Source of the DNA: Nostoc sp. 106C
GTDB lineage: Bacteria > Cyanobacteriota > Cyanobacteriia > Cyanobacteriales > Nostocaceae
Direction: 5' to 3'
NCBI RefSeq assembly: GCF_002154725.1
Contig: NZ_MTAW01000121.1
Span: forward strand, 1-64,000
Length of the DNA: 64,000 nt
This document shows, piece after piece, positions 35,151-43,071 of this stretch. The position numbers and the translations under genes are program-made. The notes under the pieces were generated by a model, which was given only the letters and a program-made list of their open reading frames with translations, had not been told where the DNA came from and ran no database searches. Within the stretch, counting starts at the first letter, position 1, and each line of letters starts with the position of its first letter.

Positions 35151-36695
35151 TTATTAGGAGGTGATAAATTTTGGCAGCAAAAACACCTAATTTTATAACT
35201 GAAATTCCATTAAAAACAACCTCTAAAGACATGGCTGTACTTGCTGCCAGATTAGAAGCAGGAAGACAGTTGTATAACGCTGTATTGTCTGAAGGTTTAA
35301 CTAGATTAGAATTAGTTCGTAATTCTGAACTATATAATCAAGCTAAACTATTTCCACAAACTAACAAAAAAGAACGTACTACAGCTTTTCAAAAAGCACG
35401 TGAAGCTTATAGATTTAGCGATTATGATTTACAATCTTTTGCCAATGCAACATCTATAGCTAGTGTTTGGATTAAATCACATCTTGACGCTCAAACTATT
35501 CAAAAAATAGCAACCAGAGCGTTTAAAACTTTAGAAAGATTAATTTATGGAAAGACTAAGAAAGCTAGGTTTAAACAAAAAGGACAGTTTGCGTCTTTAG
35601 AAGGTAAAACTAACAAGCAAGGTATTCGCTGGACTGGTTCTAGTGTTGAATGGTTAGGGTTAAAACTTTCGGGAATTATTGATAGTAATGACCCTGTATT
35701 ATTACATGGTTTAAATTCTAGGATTAAATATGTTCGCTTAGTGCGTCGTATTATCAACCAAAAAACTTACTGGTACGCTCAGTTAGTTTGTGAAGGATTA
35801 GCTTATCAAAAGCCAAAAAATGTTATTGGTGATGGTATTGTTGGTATTGATTTAGGTGTTTCAACTGTTGCAATAGTTGGAGATAATCAAACTATTTGGC
35901 AACCATTCGCTGAAGAATTAACTTCTAAGCAAAAGAAAATTAGAAGATTACAGCGAAAGATGGACAGACAAAGACGCGCCAACAATCCTGATAATTTTAA
36001 TCCCAATGGCACTGTAAAAAAAGGTGTAAAACGCTGGCATACATCAAAACGATATAAAAAGACTGCTAACAAAAAACGTGAAATTGACCGCAAACAAGCA
36101 GGACACCGTAAGTCTTTGCACGGTCAATTAGTAAATCAAACATTAGCTTTAGGTAAAACAGTTAAAACTGAAAAAGTTAATGTTAAGGCTTGGCAGCGAA
36201 TTTACGGTAAGTCAATAGGGTTTAAAGCACCATCAAGTTTTCAATCAGAACTAGTACGCAAGGCTGAAAGTGCTGGCGGTACAGTTCTAAAGTTCTCTAC
36301 TCGAACAACTGCACTGTCTCAAACTTGTTTGTGTGGTAATAGGCATAAAAAATCATTATCTCAACGTGTCCATGATTGCTCAGAATGTGGATTACGTATG
36401 CAACGAGATATTTTCTCTGCTTATTTGAGTAGATACGTTGATCCAAAAACAGAAACTCTGTCAATCCCATCAGCTAGAAATGGTTGGATAGGGATGGAAC
36501 AATCCTTGCTAGACGGTTGGCGGAGCGGGTCAAATCAATCAGCGAGAACTGCGACTAGTTCAAAGTCACCTATCAATAATGGGTCAGAGTTGATGTCTAG
36601 TAATCCAATAGCGCGTGAGGAGTCGGAGCCAGTGAGGGCAAACGAAACTTGCTACGCAAGTTGGAACCTCATGTCTTTAGGCATGGGGTAGTTCA
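35151..36695 (+). mobile_element. IS200/IS605-type element 2 (tnpB only)
   Basis: Boundaries are approximate. The left end lies in the AT-rich stretch somewhere between about 35125 and 35155. The right end is near 36692-36695 (TTCA), just after the tnpB stop, where host coding sequence resumes. A CATG-loop-CATG hairpin (about 36670-36685) lies at the right end, and the omegaRNA scaffold should overlap the last 150 bp of tnpB. Confidence 0.6.
35171..36691 (+). CDS. tnpB: TnpB RNA-guided nuclease, larger subtype with C-terminal extension
   Basis: 506 aa, about 130 longer than the first tnpB. It starts at TTG 35171 behind a full AGGAGGTGAT Shine-Dalgarno. RuvC-I is GIDLGVSTV. The RuvC-II Glu is probably in KTEKVNVKAW. 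The zinc finger is CLCG and CSECG, and RuvC-III is MQRDIFSAYLSRYV (Asp). Residues 415-506 form an extension of low complexity, which probably reflects omegaRNA sequence read as protein: it contains hairpins such as ACTTGCTACGCAAGT. No tnpA is nearby. It sits between two halves of a small gene. Confidence 0.9.
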   Translation: MAAKTPNFITEIPLKTTSKDMAVLAARLEAGRQLYNAVLSEGLTRLELVRNSELYNQAKLFPQTNKKERTTAFQKAREAYRFSDYDLQSFANATSIASVWIKSHLDAQTIQKIATRAFKTLERLIYGKTKKARFKQKGQFASLEGKTNKQGIRWTGSSVEWLGLKLSGIIDSNDPVLLHGLNSRIKYVRLVRRIINQKTYWYAQLVCEGLAYQKPKNVIGDGIVGIDLGVSTVAIVGDNQTIWQPFAEELTSKQKKIRRLQRKMDRQRRANNPDNFNPNGTVKKGVKRWHTSKRYKKTANKKREIDRKQAGHRKSLHGQLVNQTLALGKTVKTEKVNVKAWQRIYGKSIGFKAPSSFQSELVRKAESAGGTVLKFSTRTTALSQTCLCGNRHKKSLSQRVHDCSECGLRMQRDIFSAYLSRYVDPKTETLSIPSARNGWIGMEQSLLDGWRSGSNQSARTATSSKSPINNGSELMSSNPIAREESEPVRANETCYASWNLMSLGMG

Positions 36696-36795
36696 GTATG
36701 GGAAGAATCGCCCACAACCTCAATCTGGTGATCCACAACTTGCTTGGATAAAGAAGGAACTGGAGCAAGAAAAACAGCTTGTTGTAAATATTTAA
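36694..36795 (+). pseudogene. 3' fragment of the gene interrupted by tnpB element 2
   Basis: From the element's right end an open frame of 33 codons reads QYGKNRPQPQSGDPQLAWIK and ends in an acidic/basic helix before TAA (36793-36795). There is no start codon, so it is the tail of the gene whose start is at 35037. Confidence 0.55.
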
Positions 36796-36823
36796 CCCAG
36801 CAGTAATAACACCAAAATGATTT

Positions 36824-37666
36824 ATGGAGACTACAAAGCGCGTAATTAATATAAGTGGAAAATTCGGTAGTTGGACTGTATTAGAAAAACAAGGAAAGCA
36901 AGTATTGTGTAAGTGTGATTGTGGAATTCAAAAACTTGTCTATAGTCACACTCTCACCAATGGCCGCTCAACTAACTGCGGTTGTAAGAAAAGAAAAGAA
37001 TCTATCCCAGTTGGGGCAAATTTTGGGAGACTAAAAGTTATATCTGATGTAGAAGTTAAGGGGAAAAGAGGTGAACTACTCCTCCTTACCTTATGCAGAT
37101 GCGGAACCCAAAAATATGTTAGTAAAAATAGCTTAAAAAGAGGGCTTACACAAAGTTGCGGATGTTTGCAAAGGGACAGCCTCAAGACCGATAAAACTAT
37201 CCACGGTCACTGCAAAAGCCACGAGTATAACTCCTGGTTACACATCAAGCGTATCTGCTATAACAAGAACCACCATCAGTACAAATATCATGGCGGGTGC
37301 GGCATTGAAGTTGATGCATCCTGGCGTGATAACTTTACCCAATTTCTAAAAGATATGGGATTAGCACCCGAAGGAACAGTTATATCTCGTATTGATCAAG
37401 AGAGTGACTTTGCCCCCGGAAATTGTCTGTGGATACCCAGAAAAGAACATTATCGTCAAATACATGTATTAAGAAGAAAAGAATTCTTTATTTCTCAAAC
37501 TTTACCCAAACCAGTCGTTACCAATAGTGAGATTAATGTTTCACCAAACATTGTTCGAGCAATCATCAAAGATCATGCAAATGGTGAAGCCAACATGAAT
37601 AAACTTGCTACACAATATAAAATCAGCACTCAAGACGCAATAAATATTATCCTTAACCACGTTTAA
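36824..37666 (+). CDS. HNH-type homing-endonuclease-like protein with two zinc ribbons
   Basis: 280 aa. Two repeated Cys modules (CKCDCG with NCGC at about 28-55; CRCGT with SCGC at about 90-115) resemble the zinc ribbons of phage AP2/HNH proteins. An HNH-like domain follows: SWLHIKRICYNKNHHQYKYH, GGCGIEVDASWRDNFTQFL and ISRIDQESDFAPGNCLWIP. A C-terminal helix-turn-helix-like end (MNKLATQYKISTQDAINII) may read DNA. Such genes are selfish or help in DNA processing. It ends in a strong terminator. Confidence 0.8.
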   Translation: METTKRVINISGKFGSWTVLEKQGKQVLCKCDCGIQKLVYSHTLTNGRSTNCGCKKRKESIPVGANFGRLKVISDVEVKGKRGELLLLTLCRCGTQKYVSKNSLKRGLTQSCGCLQRDSLKTDKTIHGHCKSHEYNSWLHIKRICYNKNHHQYKYHGGCGIEVDASWRDNFTQFLKDMGLAPEGTVISRIDQESDFAPGNCLWIPRKEHYRQIHVLRRKEFFISQTLPKPVVTNSEINVSPNIVRAIIKDHANGEANMNKLATQYKISTQDAINIILNHV

Positions 37667-37685
37667 CCATCAATTTATTTTTAAT

Positions 37686-37725
37686 AAAAGTGCGCCTTTT
37701 TAATTGATGGCGCACTTTTTATTTT
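37686..37725 (+). terminator. Rho-independent terminator after the HNH gene
   Basis: AAAAGTGCGCC and GGCGCACTTTT form an 11-bp perfect stem with a 12-nt loop, followed by T-rich sequence. Confidence 0.85.
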
Positions 37726-37789
37726 ATAGCAAATACTTAGTTTTAAAAAGCATATCAAATTGATAGTAGATTAATTACCACAGTTGTTA

Positions 37790-37823
37790 CACACATCAGC
37801 AATGACTACCTTGCTGATGTGTG
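37790..37823. repeat. Perfect 13-bp inverted repeat in the 37.7-38.0 kb spacer
   Basis: CACACATCAGCAA (37790-37802) and TTGCTGATGTGTG (37811-37823) with an 8-nt loop and no T-run. The rest of the 367-bp spacer (37667-38033) is AT-rich and shows no gene. The repeat may be a second hairpin for RNA ends or a protein site for the next operon. Confidence 0.7.
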
Positions 37824-38033
37824 ATTCAGGAAATAATCACTAATATCTAAAGTGTTGTACCTGAATATAAAGTTTACTGCAATGAATAATATTTGTAATT
37901 TGAAACTAAGTATTCATTCATACAAATACGAAATCATTGTTCAGTAGACTAAGTAACCAAACTTTCTACCACAGACGAAGTTATCAATTAGCTGAACAAG
38001 CAAAGCCTCAAGTCAAAATTATAAAACTTGCAC

Positions 38034-38489
38034 ATGATAATACACAACGGCTCTTATATCTGGTTTCATGCAGGACAAACTGCTAGATGGGGAACTATAA
38101 ATGCGATTAAAGCATTACCATACCTAATGATTGCATACCAAATCGACGGACAATGGTACAGTGACCCATATTTTTCACAATCTAAAAACTTAGAATATAA
38201 ACCAGTAATCCCTATAAGTTCAGCAATTATTCATATACCAAAAATAACAGTTGAGTTACAACCAATTGTTCAATTATGTGCTGGATTTAGGAACAAAAGA
38301 ATTCATAGTCTTTGGGTGGTTAATGCTCCCGCTCAGGTATTGAAACATATATTAGAGTGCAGCCAATGGGACAGTATATCACTCAAGCAACTACTAGCAA
38401 CTTTGCACGAATTAATTCTTTATGGCTATGAAGTTAAAATACTTCCCGCCAAAAAGGAAACCATATCCGCTATCGAATGGATGGAATAA
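38034..38489 (+). CDS. Hypothetical protein
   Basis: 151 aa from the ATG at 38034. Mixed alpha/beta composition; the first 60 residues (GSYIWFHAGQTARWGTINAI) look like a short beta barrel around WFHAG and WYSDPYF. No motif identifies it. The next gene's start codons overlap or follow its stop, so the pair is one operon. Confidence 0.7.
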   Translation: MIIHNGSYIWFHAGQTARWGTINAIKALPYLMIAYQIDGQWYSDPYFSQSKNLEYKPVIPISSAIIHIPKITVELQPIVQLCAGFRNKRIHSLWVVNAPAQVLKHILECSQWDSISLKQLLATLHELILYGYEVKILPAKKETISAIEWME

Positions 38490-39340
38490 TAATGAATAAT
38501 AGCAACCAACAACTCACACTTTACTATCCTTGTGCAATTCAGATTTTAGATCAGTTTGTACAGACAATATCAGTTGAGTTTTGGATACAGAATCCAATAA
38601 ATGAAAAATGGAATCTAATACCATGTAAAAATGGTGATAGCAGCATATCAGGTTACACATATGCGATAGCACCACGGATAATGGTTTATCCCAATGAAGA
38701 ATATCCGTCAATAGAAGCATTTTTACAAGCGAAACAAGAGGAAGGTGTAGACTATCCCATTCGACATAAAAGAACTTATCTTACAGTTAAGGGTGCTGCA
38801 TCTCACAAACTATTCTGGGCATGGACAAATCCTCAAACTAATAAAATTGAACGCATCCATTGGCATCCTTTAGCTATAAAAGCAAAGACAAGTGAAGATG
38901 ACCAAACTGACTACTCAAATCTAACTCCAGTCAAGATTGTAAATGGAAAATTAATTACACTTGAAAAGGACAATTTACCATCAAATAGAGCAGCTTTTTC
39001 GGAGTTTATTGCAGACAGAGAAGAAAACCTCCGCCTTGCACTTGAAGCCATGAAATCACCCAATCCTGATGCCGCACTCGAACTACTGGCCATCATGGAA
39101 GAAATATCCAAAGACTGCTTCTACGCCAGTTGGATTATGGGCAATGGATACAATTTAGAATCAATTCTTAAATCATGGGATGGCACTAGTAACGTCAGCT
39201 ACGGTAGTGGTGAAATCACACATCAACAATTAGCACTCATGCGAGTTCTTTGTGAATTATCTCAAGGTTGGTGGTTTTGGGATGAAGATAACGATACTGG
39301 CGTAATTTTCCAAAGTTATCCTTACCAGGGAATCGCCTGA
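38477..39340 (+). CDS. Hypothetical protein, plasmid-type
   Basis: 287 aa from the ATG at 38477, which overlaps the previous gene; ATG 38492 is the other option and is 2 bp past that gene's stop. The N-terminal part (YTYAIAPRIMVYPNEEYPSI) and a central KLFWAWTNPQTNKIERIHWH segment look like a folded beta domain. The last 90 residues are helical and acidic. I recognise no family. Confidence 0.7.
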   Translation: MDGIIMNNSNQQLTLYYPCAIQILDQFVQTISVEFWIQNPINEKWNLIPCKNGDSSISGYTYAIAPRIMVYPNEEYPSIEAFLQAKQEEGVDYPIRHKRTYLTVKGAASHKLFWAWTNPQTNKIERIHWHPLAIKAKTSEDDQTDYSNLTPVKIVNGKLITLEKDNLPSNRAAFSEFIADREENLRLALEAMKSPNPDAALELLAIMEEISKDCFYASWIMGNGYNLESILKSWDGTSNVSYGSGEITHQQLALMRVLCELSQGWWFWDEDNDTGVIFQSYPYQGIA

Positions 39341-39433
39341 TTATTGGGGCTGGGAGTCTTGCGATCGCTGTAAAGGATCGAGAATGCGCTTGCGATTAAC
39401 AGTAGCGCATTTTTATACTGAATATACAGAAGG

Positions 39434-39587
39434 TTATGCTTCAATTGGTACAGGTTTCTCCGTGGCGATCGCTTGGTTTAAAAGCGGCTCATCAAATCTA
39501 GGCGCGTAACTTTCTGTAAAGACGCTTACTTCACCCCGGATACAGAAGAAGGCCGCCCGCCTTAGTCTGTTCGCTCTTTGCGCGTAG
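39434..39587 (-). pseudogene. C-terminal gene fragment, unknown family
   Basis: On the minus strand about 50 codons read AAFFCIRGEVSVFTES, then YAPRFDEPLLNQAIA, and end in TAA (39434-39436). No start codon is available before the frame runs into the GC-rich SnoaL-like gene. The codons look real and the stretch contains a GCGATCGC site, so it is likely the tail of a cyanobacterial gene cut by arrival of the neighbour. It fills most of the 39341-39587 gap. Confidence 0.45.
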
Positions 39588-39971
39588 TTAGGTCTTTGGG
39601 GTGGACGATGGAAGTCTGTCCACTTCCATAGCTTGAATCAAGCCGTGTTCAAGGGTGAATCGATGACCCACGTGCTCATCGGCAATAACAGATCCAGCCA
39701 AGTCACGCACGACCTGATGCACATCGACCAAAATGCGCCCGCCCTCCTCCAAGTAAAAGGTTTGCGGCTCAACGTGCGGATCGATCTCGCTCCATTGCTC
39801 CGTCCAGTAAGCGCGAACTTCTTCAGCCCCACGGACAAAACCGCCTTTGAACGCTCTCGGCCAAACCACATCCGGAGTCATGAGGGCAAGGGCAGCGTCA
39901 ATGTCTCGCGCGTTGAAGGCTGCATACGCCGCACGGAGCAGCTCGATTTCTGGTGCTCTTTGATCTGACAT
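39588..39971 (-). CDS. SnoaL/NTF2-like protein, foreign composition
   Basis: 127 aa. It has the NTF2-like pattern LRAAYAAFNARDIDAALAL, MTPDVVWPRAF, then VRAYWTEQW and VDVHQVVRDL. Such cone-shaped domains act as small isomerases or hydrolases, or as binding subunits; no substrate is indicated. The gene is visibly richer in G+C (over 50 % by eye) than its surroundings and has Ala/Arg codon use unlike its neighbours. It was probably acquired recently from a high-GC bacterium. It reads opposite to most nearby genes. Confidence 0.8.
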   Translation of the reverse strand: MSDQRAPEIELLRAAYAAFNARDIDAALALMTPDVVWPRAFKGGFVRGAEEVRAYWTEQWSEIDPHVEPQTFYLEEGGRILVDVHQVVRDLAGSVIADEHVGHRFTLEHGLIQAMEVDRLPSSTPKT

Positions 39972-40202
39972 AAGCGGTATGGGGAAGCAGATGCAGTAAG
40001 GACTAATCTAATAATTTATTGTATAGAGTTTAGCTGAAGCTTTTTTTATCGACACTATCATGCTTGATGTCAGGTTTATTTCCTTGATTTCCCGTTTTTA
40101 ATTCTTCTATTGTAAGGAAGGTTGTTTTATACCCACATTTCGCACTTCAAAATGTATTATCTATATTTTCAATAAAAATTCCTAATAATGTTCAGGTTAT
40201 AC

Positions 40203-40616
40203 TTACAACTCCATATCGCAATTCCGAGTTGGAGAAAATTGATATTGCCTTTGCCTTGCAGCCGCTATTTCAAAAGAAGTATCAAATTCCGTAACCTTTG
40301 TTCCAAGTTTTAATTCCTCGTATAAAGGCACACCATCGCCATCATTATCACTAAGAAGAATCTTGGTCATGATATGAGCCGGGGCAACTTGCGCGAGGCG
40401 ATTTACTACATTAGCAACAAACTCGTTAGATGCTTCGCAGCCATTAAGGTATCTAATCAAAGCATCAGCAGTAGCCTCAGTCATCTTAGCTGGGTTTTTT
40501 ACCCCCGCTTCCAGAATAAAGTCATCGTAAATAGCTTTCTCGCTATCAGTAAAATTTTCCTTGCAAGCTTGTTGGATAATGAATTCAGCCTGCTGTTGTT
40601 GATTTAAAATTGTCAT
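40203..40616 (-). CDS. Hypothetical protein with an EF-hand-like loop
   Basis: 137 aa, helical, acidic. Near the C-terminus the loop DNDGDGVPLYEE has acidic residues at positions 1, 3, 5 and 12, as in an EF-hand calcium loop. Upstream are helices such as TEATADALIRYLNGCEASNEF. Only 35 bp separate its start from the divergent gene at 40652, so the promoters must overlap. Function unknown; the calcium site is a prediction. Confidence 0.65.
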   Translation of the reverse strand: MTILNQQQQAEFIIQQACKENFTDSEKAIYDDFILEAGVKNPAKMTEATADALIRYLNGCEASNEFVANVVNRLAQVAPAHIMTKILLSDNDGDGVPLYEELKLGTKVTEFDTSFEIAAARQRQYQFSPTRNCDMEL

Positions 40617-40651
40617 AGTGGTTTTTAGATATTGTTAAAGGAGTAACAGAT

Positions 40652-40894
40652 ATGACACATTATGTTTGCGATTTATATGGCAATACAAACTGGAATCTTC
40701 CAATAGAAGAAGTCACTGCTAGAACATTCAATACAGAACAAGAAGCCGAACAATGGTTCAAAGATAAGTGTTCTGGTAACAGTATTGAATTTAGTGGCTT
40801 CTATGACACTGAACGCTACGTCACCAACTGGGTTTCCTGCGACGGTCAAGAAGTTGGTGAAATCACTAAACGCCCTAGTTCCAATGAATTCTAA
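40652..40894 (+). CDS. Hypothetical 80-aa protein
   Basis: A small acidic protein with a good AAGGAG Shine-Dalgarno before the ATG. It contains TFNTEQEAEQWFKDKC and a Trp/Cys/Tyr-rich second half (FYDTERYVTNWVSCDGQEVG). No family recognised. It precedes the FolD-like gene by 63 bp. Confidence 0.7.
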   Translation: MTHYVCDLYGNTNWNLPIEEVTARTFNTEQEAEQWFKDKCSGNSIEFSGFYDTERYVTNWVSCDGQEVGEITKRPSSNEF

Positions 40895-40957
40895 TTAGGA
40901 ATTCAGAAGATTGTTTGTACCAGACAATTTTCTCGATCAAATTTAACTCCATATTAA

Positions 40958-42148
40958 ATGACACTCATAGACGGACAATTAATACGAGAACACGTAAAGC
41001 AAGAATGTCAAAAATACAAATCCATTTTTCAAGCATCTCAAAAAGAAGTAGCAATCATCAGATTTGAGGCTTCAGAAAATGCCAGCAACGGACTAAGAGC
41101 TAGATATGAAGCAGCCAGAATCTCAGCAGAACAAAAAGTAGCAACGTTCAACGCTATTGGCATTACTCCCAATTATATTGTGCTGTCACCCAATATTGCA
41201 GTAGAGCAATTTGACAACATTATCCAATCCATTAATGAAAATAGTAAGGTGACTGCTGCTATTGTTCAATACCCAATTCCAGCTAAGTTTACAAGTTCAA
41301 TTGGGCTATTAGAACCACAAAAAGATATAGATATCGTCCGCAGACAAAGTAACAATTTCTTTGAAAGTTGTGCTACTGCTGAAGGAATCGCCAGAATTGT
41401 TGAATCCTACGCACAAAGGGATTCCAATGTTGCAGTTGTCGGCGGAGGTGGCTTTGTGGGCAATGGTGTCATCAAATATTTAGAAGCAAGTAGAATCAGC
41501 TGTTTCTGTTTGGAAGACGGTGATGACTTGAGTAGAACTCAAGCAGCTGACATTGTGGTATCAGTCACCGGAAGACAAGGAATTTTCACTCCTTATGTAC
41601 TCCCGTCTCATCGCTTGGTTGTCGATGGTGGCTTCACACCTACTGCTTCTGGTGCTGCTGGCGATGTAGATCGCAGTGCTTACAGAATCCCCCAGAACAT
41701 TACGCCCGTCCCTGGAGGTGTTGGCCCGATAGAAATGGCAATTTTAGCAGAACGTTTGGTAAAAATGGATTTGGGCGTAGAACTTGGGAAATGGAACTAC
41801 CAGCAATTACAGCAAGAACAAATGCAACGTGCTACTATAATAGCCCCCATAGCTAGAGTGTTCTTCGCACAACAAGCAACTGCTTACCCTCAATCCATTC
41901 GCACAGAGAGAGAAAATCTATTTGTCTTGGAAGGCAGTAACTACCAGATCCGCTTCAATAGCACCACGCAAAGTTTAATAGTTGCCAGACCCAATGAAAA
42001 GCTAACGTTAATTCGGCTATCTCTTGCAAGTAATCAAATTGAAACCGCTAGAGGTATAACAAACGAGGACGTAACAAGATGGCAACAAATTCAAGCTGCG
42101 ATCGATTCAACAACAACGCAATCAAATGATAGAGGTATGGAGCTTTGA
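40958..42148 (+). CDS. FolD-like protein with altered active site and C-terminal extension
   Basis: 396 aa. Residues 1-285 follow FolD (methylene-tetrahydrofolate dehydrogenase/cyclohydrolase): VQYPIP, QKDIDIV, the nucleotide loop VVGGGGFVGNGVIKYLE, VSVTGRQG and TPVPGGVGPIEMAIL. FolD has a catalytic YxxxK; here it is YEAAR (about 50-54), so the key Lys is Arg and normal cyclohydrolase activity is doubtful. About 110 residues of unknown sequence follow the FolD part. The stop overlaps the TTG start of the glycosyltransferase (TTGA), so the two are coupled. It may be a specialised one-carbon enzyme or a repurposed NAD(P) domain. Confidence 0.8.
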   Translation: MTLIDGQLIREHVKQECQKYKSIFQASQKEVAIIRFEASENASNGLRARYEAARISAEQKVATFNAIGITPNYIVLSPNIAVEQFDNIIQSINENSKVTAAIVQYPIPAKFTSSIGLLEPQKDIDIVRRQSNNFFESCATAEGIARIVESYAQRDSNVAVVGGGGFVGNGVIKYLEASRISCFCLEDGDDLSRTQAADIVVSVTGRQGIFTPYVLPSHRLVVDGGFTPTASGAAGDVDRSAYRIPQNITPVPGGVGPIEMAILAERLVKMDLGVELGKWNYQQLQQEQMQRATIIAPIARVFFAQQATAYPQSIRTERENLFVLEGSNYQIRFNSTTQSLIVARPNEKLTLIRLSLASNQIETARGITNEDVTRWQQIQAAIDSTTTQSNDRGMEL

Positions 42149-42978
42149 AATTATCAATCATCACTGCAACATACAATAGACCTATGCAGCTTGCATCTAC
42201 TGCACTGCCAAGCATTCAAAGTCAAACTGACCGCAATTTTGAGTGGCTCGTCATCAATGATGGCGCTAATCCTGACACCAGAGATATTATCACCAGCATT
42301 AGGGCAAAAGCTGATTTCCCTATCATCTACATTGAAATGGAACACCCTGACCCTTACAGTGGTTTTGGCTTGTGCTACGCCCGTAACTTGGGACTAGATG
42401 CAGCTGGTGGTGACATTGTTTCATACCTGGACGATGACAATAGCATTGCTCCTGAATTTGTTGGCTCAATGCAGCAGTACTTTAAACAACATCCCAATAT
42501 TCGATATGGCATAGCAAGACAGCAGCGCCGCCGCGATGTCATCCGCAATGGTAATGTTGTTCGTCAAGGAAAGCCGTTTGTTTCGCCTAGCAATTGCTGC
42601 TCCTTACAGCAGCTTTTATGGCAGCAAGAGATATTCGACAGCAATGGTTTCGTCCACTACCGGAGCAATGCTCCTAGATGGAACCCTCAGTTTCAAGTAT
42701 TCGCAGACTACGAGTATTTGCTGCAATCTGCTTGCATCTGGGGTGAAAGTGGCTTTGGTTTCAACGACAGCATTCTTGTTAACTATATCCAGTCTTCTAT
42801 TGGTATTATTGGTAGTTCTAATTATGAGCAGTGGGCAACTGAGCTATCGCTAATTGTCACCAATCAAGCTAACTATTCCATCCTTAAAGGCAGTATTGTT
42901 GAACGCTTAGAAGAGCTTGTAGATAGTTATAGTACCAAGGCACAAATTTCATTAACGCCAAAAGCATTTACGTTCTGA
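42145..42978 (+). CDS. GT2-family glycosyltransferase
   Basis: 277 aa, TTG start overlapping the FolD-like stop. It has the GT-A pattern IITATYNRPMQL, LVINDGANPDTRDII, ARNLGLDAAGGDIVSYLDDD (acidic metal/sugar-nucleotide motif) and a later FADYEYLLQSACIWGE acceptor region. It would move a sugar from a nucleotide sugar to an acceptor I cannot identify. No membrane helices are seen, so it is cytoplasmic. A plasmid glycosyltransferase translationally tied to a FolD-like protein is unusual. Confidence 0.85.
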   Translation: MKLSIITATYNRPMQLASTALPSIQSQTDRNFEWLVINDGANPDTRDIITSIRAKADFPIIYIEMEHPDPYSGFGLCYARNLGLDAAGGDIVSYLDDDNSIAPEFVGSMQQYFKQHPNIRYGIARQQRRRDVIRNGNVVRQGKPFVSPSNCCSLQQLLWQQEIFDSNGFVHYRSNAPRWNPQFQVFADYEYLLQSACIWGESGFGFNDSILVNYIQSSIGIIGSSNYEQWATELSLIVTNQANYSILKGSIVERLEELVDSYSTKAQISLTPKAFTF

Positions 42979-43038
42979 CAATATAAAGCAGAGCATCAAT
43001 AGTATAGCAATAACCAAAACCACTACTTTGGACTAACG

Positions 43039-43063
43039 CCTACCTGCTAAAACAGCGAGTAGG
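43039..43063 (+). promoter_or_regulatory. Leader hairpin before the helicase gene
   Basis: CCTAC (43039-43043) and GTAGG (43059-43063) form the outer stem and GCT/AGC the inner stem. It is followed by TATCTTTT and the ATG at 43072. It could be a weak terminator of the FolD-GT2 operon or a translational control for the helicase. Confidence 0.4.
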
Positions 43064-43071
43064 TATCTTTT

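Noticed and set aside
39633-39968. Plus-strand frame of 111 codons opposite the SnoaL-like gene
   Set aside because: It mirrors a clearly conserved minus-strand protein; GC-rich codons leave antisense frames open.
39560-39990. Integron-type gene cassette around the SnoaL-like gene
   Set aside because: An ACCTAAC matching one attC core (RYYYAAC) follows the gene, but I could not find the paired GTTRRRY core or the inner sites, so the cassette idea is unsupported.
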